From the NCBI GenBank assembly GCA_012517965.1, contig JAAYTZ010000117.1, forward strand, positions 1 to 43,605: DNA of 43,605 nucleotides, in the 5' to 3' direction. The position numbers were made by a program, and so were the translations under genes. Positions 34,803 to 43,605 of the stretch are shown here, piece after piece (within the stretch, counting starts at the first letter, position 1; each line of letters begins with the position of its first letter). The notes under the pieces were generated by a model. That model did no database searches and was not told where the DNA came from. It saw only the letters and a program-made list of their open reading frames with translations. The DNA comes from Propionibacterium sp. (GTDB lineage: Bacteria > Actinomycetota > Actinomycetes > Propionibacteriales > Propionibacteriaceae).

Positions 34803-35746
34803 ACGCCGCCGTGCTCGCCGTGCTCGCCGCCCAGGTGGTGGTGGCCCTCGCGCTGACCCCGCTGCTGATCGGCGTCATGCGCCAGGTGCGCACCCGCCTG
34901 GAGGGCCGGGCCGGGCCGGGGGTGTGGCAGCCCTGGCGCGACACGGTGAAGCTGCTGGCCAAGGAGCCGCTCCGCGCGGCGGGGTCGAGTTGGGTGCTGT
35001 GGTTGGCGCCCGCCGCGCTCGTCGTGTCGTCGGTGATGGTGGTGGCGCTGATCCCGCTCATCGCGACGCCGGCCCTGCCGTTGCTGCCGGCCGACCTGTT
35101 CGTGGTGGTGTCGGTGTTGCTCGTCGGAACGGTCGCACTCGCCCTGCTGGGGCTGGAGTCCGGCACGGCCTTCGGCGGCATGGGCAGTTCGCGCCACATG
35201 ATGATCGCCGCGCTCGTCGAGCCCACCGTCCTCATCGCGGTGTACGCCCTGTCGATCCCGGCGGCCACGTCGTCGCTGGGCACCATCATCGCCTCGCGGC
35301 TCACCGACGTGACCGCGGTCATGACCCCGGCCGGCCTGCTGGCCATCGTCGCGCTGTTCGTGGTGGTGCTGGCCGAATGCGGGCGCCTGCCCGTCGACAA
35401 CCCGGCCACCCACCTGGAACTGACGATGGTGCACGAGGCGATGATCCTCGAGAGCGGCGGTCGCGACCTGGCCTGGCTCGAGCTCGGTTCCTGGCTGCGG
35501 CTCACCGCGCTGCTCGGGCTGGTGGTGAACCTCGCCGCCCCTTGGGGGATCGCGACCGAGCCGACCCCCGCCGGGCTCGCGGTCGGCGTGGCGGCGTTCT
35601 CGGTCAAGCTGCTGGCCGCCGGCGCGGGCATCGCCGCCGCGGAGGTCTTCCTCGCCAAGCTGCGCCTGTTCCGGGTCCCCGAGCTGCTGGCCGGCTCGTT
35701 CGTGCTGGCCTTCCTGGCCGTGACCGCGTCCTATCTGGTGGCGTGA
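34799..35746 (+). CDS. HyfC-like membrane anchor subunit (NuoH family)
   Basis: The 315-residue protein has about eight hydrophobic segments and the NuoH/HyfC signature loops: RAGPGVWQPWRDTVKLLAKE, which faces the electron-transfer module, GGMGSSRHMM, and the acidic loop ECGRLPVDNPATHLELTMVH followed by EAMILESGGRDLA. NuoH-type subunits form the E-channel that links the Fe-S arm to the antiporters. GTG 34799 overlaps the HyfB stop by 4 nt. Length is like E. coli HyfC. Confidence 0.92.
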   Translation: MNAAVLAVLAAQVVVALALTPLLIGVMRQVRTRLEGRAGPGVWQPWRDTVKLLAKEPLRAAGSSWVLWLAPAALVVSSVMVVALIPLIATPALPLLPADLFVVVSVLLVGTVALALLGLESGTAFGGMGSSRHMMIAALVEPTVLIAVYALSIPAATSSLGTIIASRLTDVTAVMTPAGLLAIVALFVVVLAECGRLPVDNPATHLELTMVHEAMILESGGRDLAWLELGSWLRLTALLGLVVNLAAPWGIATEPTPAGLAVGVAAFSVKLLAAGAGIAAAEVFLAKLRLFRVPELLAGSFVLAFLAVTASYLVA

Positions 35747-35755
35747 GGAGGCCCG

Positions 35756-36415
35756 ATGTCGCACGATCTCGCCGCCCAGTTGATCGCCCTGACCACGGGG
35801 CTGCTGCTGCTCACCGCGGTGCAGCAGCTCTGGCTGCGCTCGGTGCTGGGCTCGGTCGCCCTGCTCGTCGTCCAGGGGGCGGCGCTGGCCGGCCTGGTCG
35901 CCACGATCGCCGTCGCGGAGCAGGAGTGGGAGGCGCTCGCCATGGCGGTCGTCATCCTGGCCCTCAAAGCCGGCTTCCTGCCCTGGGCCCTGGCCCGGAC
36001 CGCCACTCTCACCCGGGTGCACGACGGACTCGACCCCGGTGCCAGGCCGGCGTCCGGCCTGCTGCTCGCGGTGCTGCTCACCACCGTCGCCTACGTGGTG
36101 AGCCAGCCGCTGATCGGGCCCAACCCGACGGACGCCGCCCGCGCGGTCCCCGTCGGGATCGCCCTGGTGCTGCTCGGCTTCCTGATCCTGCTGACGCGGC
36201 ACATCGCGGTCAGCCAGCTCGTCGGCTTCCTGGTGCTCGACAACGGCATCGCGGCCACCGGGTTCCTGGTCTCCGGGGGGCTGCCGCTCACGACCGAGAT
36301 CGGCGTCCTGTTCGACGTGCTGCTCGTGGTGCTGATCCTGCGGGTGCTGACCGTGCGCATGGTCCGGCTGACCGGCGGCACCTCGCTGCCCGAGCTGAGG
36401 GAGTTGCGCGACTGA
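35756..36415 (+). CDS. HyfE-like membrane subunit (NuoK-related)
   Basis: The 219-residue protein has about seven hydrophobic segments. It contains the HyfE traits AVVILALKAGFLPWALAR and HIAVSQLVGFLVLDNGIAATGFLVS (in sections); the second half resembles NuoK with buried acidic residues (LDNG, EIGVLFDVLL). The ATG at 35756 has GAGG(AGG) about 6 nt upstream. The stop shares a base with the hyfF-like ATG. Confidence 0.9.
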   Translation: MSHDLAAQLIALTTGLLLLTAVQQLWLRSVLGSVALLVVQGAALAGLVATIAVAEQEWEALAMAVVILALKAGFLPWALARTATLTRVHDGLDPGARPASGLLLAVLLTTVAYVVSQPLIGPNPTDAARAVPVGIALVLLGFLILLTRHIAVSQLVGFLVLDNGIAATGFLVSGGLPLTTEIGVLFDVLLVVLILRVLTVRMVRLTGGTSLPELRELRD

Positions 36416-37902
36416 TGAGCAGCCTGATCTGGATCGCGCTCGGCGTCCCCGCGGTGGGGGCCGCGGTGGCCGGCGCCCTGCGGCGGGCCGCCTGGACGCG
36501 GTTCGTGCCGCTCGCCGCGGCGGCCACCCTGCTCGGCTGCGGCGCGGCCCTGGTCGCGGCCACCCGCGCGGGCGGGGCGCTCGTCACCGGCGGCGGCCTG
36601 CTGCGCGTCGACACGCTGTCGGCCTGGTTCCTGACGTCGGTCGGTGCCGTCGCGCTCGTCGCCGTCTGGGGCGGGACGCCGACGCGCGCCCAGCGCCGGG
36701 TGATCGGCGGCCAAGGCTGGTTCTGGGCGCTGATGAGCGCGTTCCTCGCGGCCATGACGCTCGCGCTCGTCGCGGACAACCTCGGCCTCGTCTGGGTCGC
36801 GATCGAGGCCACCACCATCGCCACCGCGTTCCTGGTGGGGTACGGCACCGAACGACAGTCGCTGGAGGCCGCCTGGAAGTACGTCGTGCTCGGCTCGGTC
36901 GGCGTCGCGGTCGCCTTCCTCGGCATCGTCGTGATCTACGCGGCGTCGGTGGCCGGCGGTCAGCCGACGCTGTCGTGGCTCGCCCTCGCGGACCCGGCCA
37001 CCGCCCTGGACCCGGCGATGCTGAAGATGGGAGCCGGCCTCGCCGTCCTCGGCTTCGCCACCAAGGCCGGCCTGGCGCCCCTGCACAGCTGGCTGCCGGA
37101 CGCCCACAGCCAGGCGCCCGCCCCGGTGTCGGGGCTGATGTCCGGCGTCCTGCTCTCGGTGGCGCTGTACGCGATCCTGCGCGTGCAGGTGATCGCCGAC
37201 CGTGTTCTCGGCCCCGACCTGCTGCGGGGCCTGCTGCTGACCGGCGGGCTGCTGTCGCTCGCGGTGACGGCGTTCCTCGTGCTCACCCAGCGCGACTTCA
37301 AGCGGCTGCTGGCCTACTCGTCGATCGAGCACCTGGGCCTGTTGGCCCTGGCCGCCGCCGCTGGCGGCGAGCTGGCGCTGGCGGCGCTGCTGCTGCACGT
37401 GCTGGGGCACGGGCTGGTGAAGGCGTCCATGTTCGTGGTGGCGGGTCGCATCCTGCACGCCGAGGCCACCCACGAGATCGGTGAGGTGGCCGGCCTGCTG
37501 CGGCGGCGTCCCGACCTGGGCATCCCGTTCCTGGCCGGCGGCGCCGCCCTCCTGGGCTTCCCGCCGTTCGTGACGTTCTTCACCGAGGTCGCGATCCTGC
37601 TGGCGTTGTGGCAGCGGGGGCTGGGCTGGGCGGCGGCGGCCGCGCTCGCGCTGCTGCTGCTGGTCTTCGCGGGGATCGCCCGGCACCTTCTCGCCATGAC
37701 CGTCGGTCCGGCGGACGCCGTCGCCCACCCCGTGCTGCCCGGCCACGCCGGCGCGCTGGAGGGCAGCGCGGACGTGCCGGCCCGAGTCCGGGACGTGCCG
37801 ATCGTCCTGGCTCTCGGGGTCGCTGCCGTGCTGGCGTTCGCGGCCCCTCCGCTCGCCGGCGTCCTCACCGACGCCGTCGCCGCTCTGGCAGGAGGACGCT
37901 GA
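36415..37902 (+). CDS. HyfF-like antiporter subunit (NuoL/N family)
   Basis: This second antiporter-type subunit has 495 residues and about fourteen hydrophobic segments. Channel residues are present: Glu in LGLVWVAIEATTIATAFLV, Lys in GFATKAGLAPLHSWLPDAHS, RDFKRLLAYSSIEHLG and HGLVKASMFVVAG. It has no long C-terminal lateral helix of the NuoL type. Together with HyfB this gives the complex two potential ion channels. The ATG at 36415 overlaps the HyfE stop, and the stop overlaps the next ATG. Confidence 0.92.
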   Translation: MSSLIWIALGVPAVGAAVAGALRRAAWTRFVPLAAAATLLGCGAALVAATRAGGALVTGGGLLRVDTLSAWFLTSVGAVALVAVWGGTPTRAQRRVIGGQGWFWALMSAFLAAMTLALVADNLGLVWVAIEATTIATAFLVGYGTERQSLEAAWKYVVLGSVGVAVAFLGIVVIYAASVAGGQPTLSWLALADPATALDPAMLKMGAGLAVLGFATKAGLAPLHSWLPDAHSQAPAPVSGLMSGVLLSVALYAILRVQVIADRVLGPDLLRGLLLTGGLLSLAVTAFLVLTQRDFKRLLAYSSIEHLGLLALAAAAGGELALAALLLHVLGHGLVKASMFVVAGRILHAEATHEIGEVAGLLRRRPDLGIPFLAGGAALLGFPPFVTFFTEVAILLALWQRGLGWAAAAALALLLLVFAGIARHLLAMTVGPADAVAHPVLPGHAGALEGSADVPARVRDVPIVLALGVAAVLAFAAPPLAGVLTDAVAALAGGR

Positions 37903-39422
37903 TGTTCCGGCTGCGCCCGCCCTTGGAGTTCGCCCCCACCCGTGCCGAACTGGCCGGCGTGGTCGGGCGCCTGCTGGGTGACGGCTGGCGTCTCGCCCTC
38001 GTCGCAGGCCATGAGGACGTCCCGGACCACCCGGGGGCCCCCGACGGGTTCCGGATCGTCTACGCCTTCCTGCGGCCCGGCGGCTGCCAAGGGCGCGGCG
38101 AGCGCGCCGAGGTGACCGTCGCCGTCCCGCGCGACGACGCCTGGTTCCCGAGCGTCGCCGCTCTCTCCTACCCGGCCGGCCGCTTCGAGCGCGAGGTGCG
38201 CGACCTGTTCGGCGTCCCGGTGCGCGACCACCCGCAGCCCTACCGGCTCGTCCGGCACGGCAACTGGCCCGCCGGGCACTACCCGCTGCGCTCGGACGCC
38301 GACCCGGCCCCCGCCTTCACCGGCAACGACCCGTTCCCGTTCCTGGAGGTCGAGGGGGAGGGCGTCTACGAGATCCCCGTCGGGCCCATCCACGCCGGGC
38401 TCATCGAGCCCGGGCACTTTCGGTTCACCGTCGTCGGGGAGTCGATCCTCCAGTTGCGCTTCCGGTTGTGGTTCATGCACCGCGGCATCGAGGGGCTCTT
38501 CCGGGGCCGGACGCCGGACGAGGGCGTCGCGCTCGCCGAGCGCATCAGCGGCGACACGGCCGTGGGGCACGCCCTGGCGTACGTCCAGGCCGTCGAGGAC
38601 GCGTCCGGCGTCGTGGTGGGGGAGCGGGCCCTGCTGGTCCGGGCGCTGCTCCTGGAACTGGAGCGGCTGTACAACCACGTCGGCGACCTCGGGGCGATCG
38701 TCAACGACGTCGGCTACGGCATCGCCAAGAACCACTGCGACGCCCTGAAGGAGGAGCTGCTGCGGCACAACCGCCGGGTCACCGGGCACCGCCTGCTGCG
38801 CGGCGGCGTCCTCGTCGGGGGAGCCCGGCTGCTGGCCGAGCCCGACGTGGGCCTCGTCGCCGACGTCGCTCGCCGCGCCGACGAAGTGGCGCGGGTGGCG
38901 CTGGCCCACCCGATCGTGGCGAACCGGGTCGTCGATCAGGCGATCCTGCCGGCGGCCGCCGCCCGCTCCTACGGCACGCTGGGCTACGTCGCGCGGGCGT
39001 CGGGAGTCGCCGTCGACGCGCGCGCCGAGCACCCGGCGATCGACCTCGGCCCGGCCTTCACGGTCGTCACCGAGGACGCCGGCGACGTGCGGGCCCGGTT
39101 CGAGGTGCGTCGGCGCGAGATCGAGGTCTCGGCGCGGCTGGTGGCCGACCTGGCCGGCCGGGTGGCGGGTGCGTCCTCCGAGCCGCCGATACCGGCGCGT
39201 CCGGTGGCGGGCGCCGGACTGGGGGTCGTCGAGGGCTGGCGGGGCACGATCGTCCACCGCGTCGAACTGGACGCGGCGGGTCGGGTGAGCCGGCTCAAGG
39301 CCGTGGACCCGTCGTTCTTCAACTGGCCGGCCATCGGGGTGGCGCTGACCGACACGATCGTCCCCGACTTCCCCCTGTGCAACAAGAGCTTCAACCTGAG
39401 CTACGCCGGCAACGACCTCTGA
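37902..39422 (+). CDS. HyfG-like large subunit (NuoC-NuoD fusion) lacking all NiFe cysteine ligands
   Basis: The 506-residue protein fuses a NuoC-like N-terminal domain (residues 1-130, signature RFEREVRDLFGVPV) to a NuoD/hydrogenase large-subunit-like domain (GPIHAGLIEPGHFRF, MHRGIEGLFRG, LELERLYNHVGDLG). In group 4 hydrogenases the first ligand motif is RICGIC; here it is RISGDT at about residue 213. The second, DPCxxC, is replaced in the C-terminal end PLCNKSFNLSYAGNDL by Ser and Gly. No Ni-Fe site can form, and no C-terminal processing extension follows. This identifies an Ehr-type complex rather than a hydrogenase. Last gene of the operon; the electron donor or acceptor is unknown. Confidence 0.93.
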   Translation: MFRLRPPLEFAPTRAELAGVVGRLLGDGWRLALVAGHEDVPDHPGAPDGFRIVYAFLRPGGCQGRGERAEVTVAVPRDDAWFPSVAALSYPAGRFEREVRDLFGVPVRDHPQPYRLVRHGNWPAGHYPLRSDADPAPAFTGNDPFPFLEVEGEGVYEIPVGPIHAGLIEPGHFRFTVVGESILQLRFRLWFMHRGIEGLFRGRTPDEGVALAERISGDTAVGHALAYVQAVEDASGVVVGERALLVRALLLELERLYNHVGDLGAIVNDVGYGIAKNHCDALKEELLRHNRRVTGHRLLRGGVLVGGARLLAEPDVGLVADVARRADEVARVALAHPIVANRVVDQAILPAAAARSYGTLGYVARASGVAVDARAEHPAIDLGPAFTVVTEDAGDVRARFEVRRREIEVSARLVADLAGRVAGASSEPPIPARPVAGAGLGVVEGWRGTIVHRVELDAAGRVSRLKAVDPSFFNWPAIGVALTDTIVPDFPLCNKSFNLSYAGNDL

Positions 39423-39438
39423 CCGGACGCCGCACCGC

Positions 39439-40590
39439 TCAGCCCGCGCGCAGGGCGCGGTCGAGGTCGCGCCAGAGGTCCTCGACGTCCTCGATCCCCA
39501 CCGAGAGCCGCAGCAGGTCCTCGGGAACCGTCGGCGACTCGGTGGCGTAGCGGCGGCGGCGCTCGAGCGTCGACTCGACCCCGCCCAGGCTGGTCGCGGG
39601 CACCCACAGGCGTACCGCGGCCACGACGGCGTCCGCCGCGGCGGGCCCACCGTGGGGCCGCATGCCGATGATCGACCCGTAACCCGCCATGTGCCGGGTG
39701 GCTCGCGCGTGGCCGGGGTCGCTGGGCAGCGAGGGGTGGCGCACCTCAGCGACCGCCGGGTGCGCGGCCAGGCGGCCGGCCAGGACCGCGGCGCTCGCCT
39801 GCGACCGTTCGACCCGCAGCGCCAGCGTCCGCAGGCCGCGCAGCGCCAACCACACCTCCACCGGCCCCGGGATGGCGCCGGTGAGCGTGCGATGGGCGCG
39901 GACCCGCTCGGCGAGGTCGTCGGTGGCCGCGACCACGGCCCCGAGCACCACGTCGGAGTGACCCGCCAGGTACTTGGTCGCCGAGTGGACCACGAGGTCC
40001 GCCCCCAGGGCCAGCGGCCGCTGGACCAGCGGCGTCGCGAAGGTGTTGTCGACGGCCGTGAGGACGCCGCGGGCCCGGGCCGCGGCCAGCACGGCGGGTA
40101 GGTCGGCGACCTCGAGCATCGGGTTGGTGGGCGACTCCAGGAGCAGCAGGTCGGCTCCGCCGACGGCGGCGACGACCCCATCGGTGTCGGCGGCGTCCAC
40201 CCGCACGACGCGGACGCCGATCCGTGCGGCCAGGTCGTCGGTCAGCCCGAGCGTCGCCTGGTAGGCATGCCGCGGCAGCACCACGGTGCCGCCCGCCGGG
40301 AGGAACGAGAACACCGCGGCGATCGCCGCCATCCCCGACGCGAACGCGACGGCCGGTCGCGCGGCCCCCTCCAGGTCGGCCAGGACCTCCTCGAAGGGGT
40401 GCCACGTCTCGGTGTCCATGCGCGCGTACAGCGGCTCGCCGGGCTGCGGGACGCCCTGCGACACGTACGTGGACGACAGGACCAGCGGGGGGTTCACCGG
40501 CGCCCCGGCGGCGCGGGCGGGGCGGCCGCCGGCGACCACCACCGTGCTGGGGGCCAGGGGGACCTCGGGGTGGGGGTGCGGCGTCGTCAT
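39439..40590 (-). CDS. metB: Trans-sulfuration PLP-dependent enzyme, cystathionine gamma-synthase-like
   Basis: The 383-residue Cys/Met metabolism PLP enzyme shows PVNPPLVLSSTYV, the YARMDTETWHPFEEVLADLEG block, FASGMAAIAAV, the cofactor-Asp stretch TAVDNTFATPLVQRPLALGAD, and the Schiff-base Lys in VVHSATKYLAGHSDVVLGAV. Members include cystathionine gamma-synthase, cystathionine gamma-lyase and O-acylhomoserine sulfhydrylase; sequence alone does not separate them here, so metB is the family default. The ATG at 40590 is 6 nt after TAGCCT (40602-40597), probably leaderless. Convergent with the Ehr operon, divergent from guaA. Confidence 0.85.
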   Translation of the reverse strand: MTTPHPHPEVPLAPSTVVVAGGRPARAAGAPVNPPLVLSSTYVSQGVPQPGEPLYARMDTETWHPFEEVLADLEGAARPAVAFASGMAAIAAVFSFLPAGGTVVLPRHAYQATLGLTDDLAARIGVRVVRVDAADTDGVVAAVGGADLLLLESPTNPMLEVADLPAVLAAARARGVLTAVDNTFATPLVQRPLALGADLVVHSATKYLAGHSDVVLGAVVAATDDLAERVRAHRTLTGAIPGPVEVWLALRGLRTLALRVERSQASAAVLAGRLAAHPAVAEVRHPSLPSDPGHARATRHMAGYGSIIGMRPHGGPAAADAVVAAVRLWVPATSLGGVESTLERRRRYATESPTVPEDLLRLSVGIEDVEDLWRDLDRALRAG

Positions 40591-40596
40591 GGGCGC

Positions 40597-40666
40597 AGGC
40601 TACTGGGCCCCGGGGCCCGCCGGCTCGTCCGGCCGGGCGCACCCGGCCCGGCCCGGCCCCTAGACT
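40597..40666. promoter_or_regulatory. Divergent leaderless promoters of metB-like (-) and guaA (+)
   Basis: TAGCCT (minus strand, 40602-40597) is 6 nt from the metB-like ATG. TAGACT (plus strand, 40661-40666) is 6 nt from the guaA ATG. No Shine-Dalgarno sequence is found before either gene. Confidence 0.6.
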
Positions 40667-40672
40667 CGGGCC

Positions 40673-42232
<1,560 letters not shown>

Positions 42233-42234
42233 TC

Positions 42235-42269
42235 GGCGGGGCCGTCCGGGCGAACCGGGCGGCCCCGCC
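42235..42269 (+). terminator. guaA terminator
   Basis: There is a perfect 10-bp G+C stem (42235-42244 with 42260-42269) with additional CCGG pairing inside, 5 bp after the guaA stop. Confidence 0.8.
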
Positions 42270-42525
42270 GCGTGCGGATCACCTGCGCCTGTGGTCGGCG
42301 CAACTGGATGACACTGCGGGCGGCCCGCCGCCATCGGATCACCCTTGAGGCCCACCGTTCGGAACTGGAGTTGCCCCTCCGCCTGCGGCGCCGCCCGATT
42401 CCTGCTCGTCGAGCCGCCGCGGCCGCTGATCGAGTGCCCTGGCACGCCACCCTGGTGGCGGGGGCGATCCCCTCCATGTCGGTGGGGCCACCTCCAGCGG
42501 GGCACACACTCTTGTCGCCCATCTC

Positions 42526-42541
42526 GTTGCGGATGCGCAAC
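42526..42541 (+). repeat. Hairpin repeat GTTGCGGATGCGCAAC
   Basis: Perfect 6-bp stem with loop GATG. It is the same family as the 11.6-11.9 kb repeats, with T/A replacing C/G at the second stem pair. Confidence 0.75.
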
Positions 42542-42587
42542 ACCCCGACACCCCCCCGAGGGAGTACCGCAGGAGCATCGAAAGGCC

Positions 42588-42603
42588 GTTGCGGATACGC
42601 AAC
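42588..42603 (+). repeat. Hairpin repeat GTTGCGGATACGCAAC
   Basis: Perfect 6-bp stem with loop GATA. On the minus strand it continues as GGCCT, as in the 51-bp units at 11601-11753. It lies 62 bp (start to start) from the preceding copy. Confidence 0.78.
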
Positions 42604-42818
42604 AAAACGCACCAACACACCCGTCCCTGATGTGCGGCCCTGGCCGCCGCAGCGTCGCTCGCCACACCTCGTGGGGTCGGTGGCGGGCCCTTCGTGGCGG
42701 ACCAGGGCTGGCCGGGCCGCGGAGCCCGGCTCGGTGCGGCCGTCCGGCCCGCGTCGGCGAACCTTTCACCGTTCCTTCACACGCGGCCGCCATGCTGGCG
42801 CGTGGAAAGGAGCCCGCG

Positions 42819-43469
42819 ATGAAGAGGATGCTCACCCTCGGCGTGGCCGCACTGGCCCTCACCGGGTGCACCGCGACCACCGCCCCCACCGTCACCGTGA
42901 CCGTCACCCCGACCCCCTCGGCGACCTCGACCCAGAGCCCCGTGCCCGGCACGGCGACCCCCACCGCGCAGCGCCCCACCGCACCGAGCCCCGGCGTCAC
43001 GGCCACCCCGGCCCCCGGCACCGCCGCCGCGGCGGCCTGGGAGGCGCTGCTGGCGCCGGACGGGGAGTACAACTCGGCCGCCCAGTACCAGGCCGTCATC
43101 GACGCCTTCGGGCCGGTCGAACCCTACGTCAGCGTCAAGCGTGCCGAGGACATGCACATCGAGGCGCTCACCCGGCAGTTGGGCCGGTTGGGTTTCGCGG
43201 TGCCCGCCAACCCCTACGCCGGCTCCGTCACCGCCCCCGCCTCCCTCCAGGCGGCGGCGGAAGCCTGGGCCGAGGGGGAGAAGCGGAACGTGGCGCTGTA
43301 CGACCGGCTGCTCACCGCCGTCGGCGGCGATGCCGCGCTGACCCGGGTGTTCACCAACCTGCGCCGCGCCTCGCAGGAGGTCCACCTGCCGCTGTTCACG
43401 GCCGCGGCAGCCAACGGCGGGCAGCTCACGAAGGAGCAGATGATCGACCTGGGGTTCAACCCGCACTAG
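42819..43469 (+). CDS. Lipoprotein with ferritin-like (DUF2202-type) domain
   Basis: The 216-residue precursor begins MKRMLTLGVAALALTGC, a lipobox signal peptide with the lipidated Cys at residue 17. A Thr/Pro/Ser-rich linker of about 55 residues (repeated TVTVTVTPTPS-like) spans to the cell wall. The domain from about residue 70 has RAEDMHIEALTRQLGRLGF, AAEAWAEGEKRNVALYDRLL and VFTNLRRASQEVHLPLF, matching the four-helix DUF2202 pattern with Glu/His positions that could bind iron. Substrate and role are unknown. The ATG at 42819 follows GGAAAGGAG by 6 nt. Confidence 0.8.
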   Translation: MKRMLTLGVAALALTGCTATTAPTVTVTVTPTPSATSTQSPVPGTATPTAQRPTAPSPGVTATPAPGTAAAAAWEALLAPDGEYNSAAQYQAVIDAFGPVEPYVSVKRAEDMHIEALTRQLGRLGFAVPANPYAGSVTAPASLQAAAEAWAEGEKRNVALYDRLLTAVGGDAALTRVFTNLRRASQEVHLPLFTAAAANGGQLTKEQMIDLGFNPH

Positions 43470-43567
43470 ATGAGTAAGTCCAAGGGTTCGCGGCGTGGCC
43501 GCTGTTAATCCTGGGCGAGGGTCTCCAGCATCGGAGTTGCGACCCAACTTCGAACCGGGAGGTTCTC

Positions 43568-43605
43568 GTGGACTCCGATCTGGAAACCCTCGCCACCGCA
43601 CTGTA
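43568..43605 (+). mobile_element. Start of an IS982-family-like transposase, cut by window edge
   Basis: Only (V/M)DSDLETLATALY is visible from a GTG at 43568 preceded by GGGAGG 7-8 nt upstream. This N-terminus closely recalls actinobacterial IS982 transposases (from memory, not a search). The insertion-sequence left end should lie between 43470 and 43567, where I cannot identify the terminal inverted repeat without the other end. Confidence 0.6.

Larger units (their letters stand above)
42270..42818. other. 549-bp non-coding region with two hairpin repeats
   Basis: No open frame here looks coding in composition or resembles a known protein. Apart from the two hairpin repeats, I see only the ribosome binding site of the lipoprotein gene (GGAAAGGAG at 42804-42812). 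Confidence 0.6.

Noticed and set aside
38530-38560. Active group 4 [NiFe] hydrogenase
   Set aside because: The large subunit lacks both CxxC ligand motifs and no maturation genes are present, so the operon is called Ehr-like instead.
43470-43508. Twelve-codon ORF MSKSKGSRRGRC directly after the lipoprotein gene
   Set aside because: It has no ribosome binding site of its own and no recognised homologue. It may be part of the insertion-sequence end.

Overview
This window is very GC-rich, with dense, mostly single-copy housekeeping genes and frequent GTG starts. The content (GroES/GroEL1 under CIRCE control, GuaB plus GuaB3, an MptB-type mannosyltransferase, the tsaE-tsaB-rimI-tsaD cluster, an EF-G2-like protein, short TANNNT -10 boxes right at start codons) points to an actinobacterium. 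Propionibacteriaceae is my best guess, made from gene content and memory of homologues, not from a search.

Layout. 1-5.4 kb: a small helical protein cut by the window edge, a minus-strand operon trmB-truA-methyltransferase, a MarC membrane protein and an EF-G-like GTPase. 5.5-11.6 kb: rplM-rpsI, a membrane protein, coaA, glmS, acpS and an XRE regulator. 11.57-12.02 kb is a non-coding block packed with palindromic repeats. 12-18.4 kb: nnrD, then the t6A operon (a GNAT-TsaE fusion, tsaB, rimI, tsaD), an EamA transporter and a Nudix hydrolase. 18.5-24.8 kb: a small membrane protein, a THUMP-like methyltransferase, groES-groEL, galE and mptB. 25.1-31.4 kb: guaB, a 15-codon leader ORF, guaB3, a DUF559 protein, a frameshifted App1-like phosphatase gene, a lipid kinase and chorismate mutase. 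31.4-39.4 kb: a sirtuin divergent from a six-gene membrane oxidoreductase operon. 39.4-43.6 kb: a trans-sulfuration PLP enzyme, guaA, a second repeat-bearing intergenic region, a ferritin-like lipoprotein and the first codons of an IS982-type transposase.

The most interesting system is the operon at 32301-39422. It encodes HyfI/NuoB-, HyfB-, HyfC-, HyfE-, HyfF- and HyfG-like subunits of a complex I / group 4 hydrogenase-type machine. The HyfG-like subunit has lost all four cysteines that would bind the NiFe centre, while the HyfI-like subunit keeps four cysteines for a proximal Fe-S cluster. No ferredoxin-like HyfA/HyfH subunit and no hyp maturation genes are present. This matches the poorly understood energy-converting-hydrogenase-related (Ehr) complexes, whose substrate is unknown.

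The second notable feature is a family of hairpin repeats (core GYTGCGRATRCGCARC) in two intergenic regions 30 kb apart. The stems show compensatory base changes, and at one site the repeat is tandemly triplicated with an exact 51-bp period.

Two genes (App1-like and HyfI-like) each carry an apparent one-base frameshift less than 3 kb apart, so assembly error must be excluded before calling either a pseudogene.
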